Assembly: GCA_049596815.1 (NCBI GenBank) | Contig: JBMYLY010000036.1 | Span: 1-14,964, forward strand | Length of the DNA stretch: 14,964 nt | Reading direction: 5' to 3' | Source of the DNA: UBA724 sp049596815 | Lineage (GTDB): Bacteria > Bacteroidota > Bacteroidia > Flavobacteriales > Flavobacteriaceae | Shown here: positions 14,846 through 14,964 of the stretch, piece by piece | Layout: each line of letters begins with the position of its first letter | Numbering within the stretch: position 1 is the first letter of the stretch | Program-made: the position numbers and the translations under genes | The notes under the pieces: model-generated | What the model was told of the DNA's origin: nothing | Seen by the model: the letters and a program-made list of their open reading frames with translations, nothing else | The model's database searches: none

Positions 14846-14954
14846 TTTTATCTTTCTTTTTGAGTTTTTTCACACGATCATAATCTGTAGAATACATAGG
14901 TCGCTCCTGCGGTCTAAAATACCAAGAAATCCATTGTTTAACTTTTTTTATCAT
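14838..14954 (-). CDS. Putative small basic protein, 38 aa, overlapping the lipoprotein gene start
   Basis: ATG (complement of 14952-14954) opens MIKKVKQWISWYFRPQERPM, followed by YSTDYDRVKKLKKKDKNE and TAG (complement of 14838-14840). An in-frame TAA (14961-14963) bounds it upstream; a GTG at 14960 is the only alternative start. It is short, Lys/Arg-rich and aromatic at the N-terminus, with no recognisable domain. Its end overlaps the DUF4252 gene by 8 nt, the spacing of a coupled operon partner, which is the main argument that it is real. It could instead be a remnant or chance ORF. Confidence 0.4.
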   Translation of the reverse strand: MIKKVKQWISWYFRPQERPMYSTDYDRVKKLKKKDKNE

Positions 14955-14964
14955 CCACACTTAA

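Noticed and set aside
1..14964. Search for CRISPR arrays, transposases, integrases, toxin-antitoxin pairs or a defence island
   Set aside because: No direct-repeat array, inverted-repeat-bounded element or relevant protein motif was seen. The gene content is housekeeping.

Overview
The window looks like a chromosomal segment of a Flavobacteriales bacterium (phylum Bacteroidota), probably Flavobacteriaceae or a close relative. The protein sequences (PurB, S18, HisRS, YqgE, the START-like protein) have the flavobacterial look. The ribosomal operon is rpsF-rpsR-rplI with no ssb/priB inserted. There are no clear Shine-Dalgarno sequences. Several genes are preceded by the Bacteroidota promoter pattern TTG-N(17-23)-TAnnTTTG. 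I see no insertion sequence, phage module, CRISPR array, toxin-antitoxin pair or other accessory system. This is mostly compact housekeeping DNA, and no gap longer than about 170 bases lacks a gene.

Layout. 1-1951 (+): 3' end of recQ, then fmt and a yqgE/algH-family gene in a tight run. 1954-3173 (-): a convergent pair, a fold-type IV PLP enzyme gene and a START-like gene that overlap by 4 nt. 3288-3361 (+): a CAU tRNA with a strong promoter, followed 16 nt later by galE, then a small orphan Cro/C1-type HTH gene (4541-4846). 4863-7417 (-): hisS, and upstream of it the rpsF-rpsR-rplI operon, which ends in the only clear intrinsic terminator of the window. 7588-10937 (-): priA and a yihY/brkB-type membrane protein gene, overlapping by 1 nt. 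11055-14324 (+): rlmH, rdgB, a secreted carboxypeptidase-regulatory-like-domain protein and purB. 14321-14954 (-): a DUF4252-type lipoprotein gene and, overlapping its start, a short ORF of 38 codons.

Functional picture. The genes serve translation (fmt, CAU tRNA, hisS, three ribosomal proteins, rlmH), replication and repair (recQ, priA, rdgB for nucleotide-pool cleaning), purine synthesis (purB) and sugar-nucleotide/envelope metabolism (galE, YihY-type protein, lipoprotein, secreted beta-sandwich protein). Gene pairs overlapping by 1-8 nt suggest translational coupling in several short operons.

The points that merit a second look are small: a 17-codon ORF directly ahead of rlmH that begins at or beside its predicted transcription start; a short ORF overlapping the lipoprotein gene; the tRNA-galE juxtaposition; an imperfect inverted repeat next to the rpsF promoter; and the orphan HTH gene. 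I found no convincing new multi-gene system.
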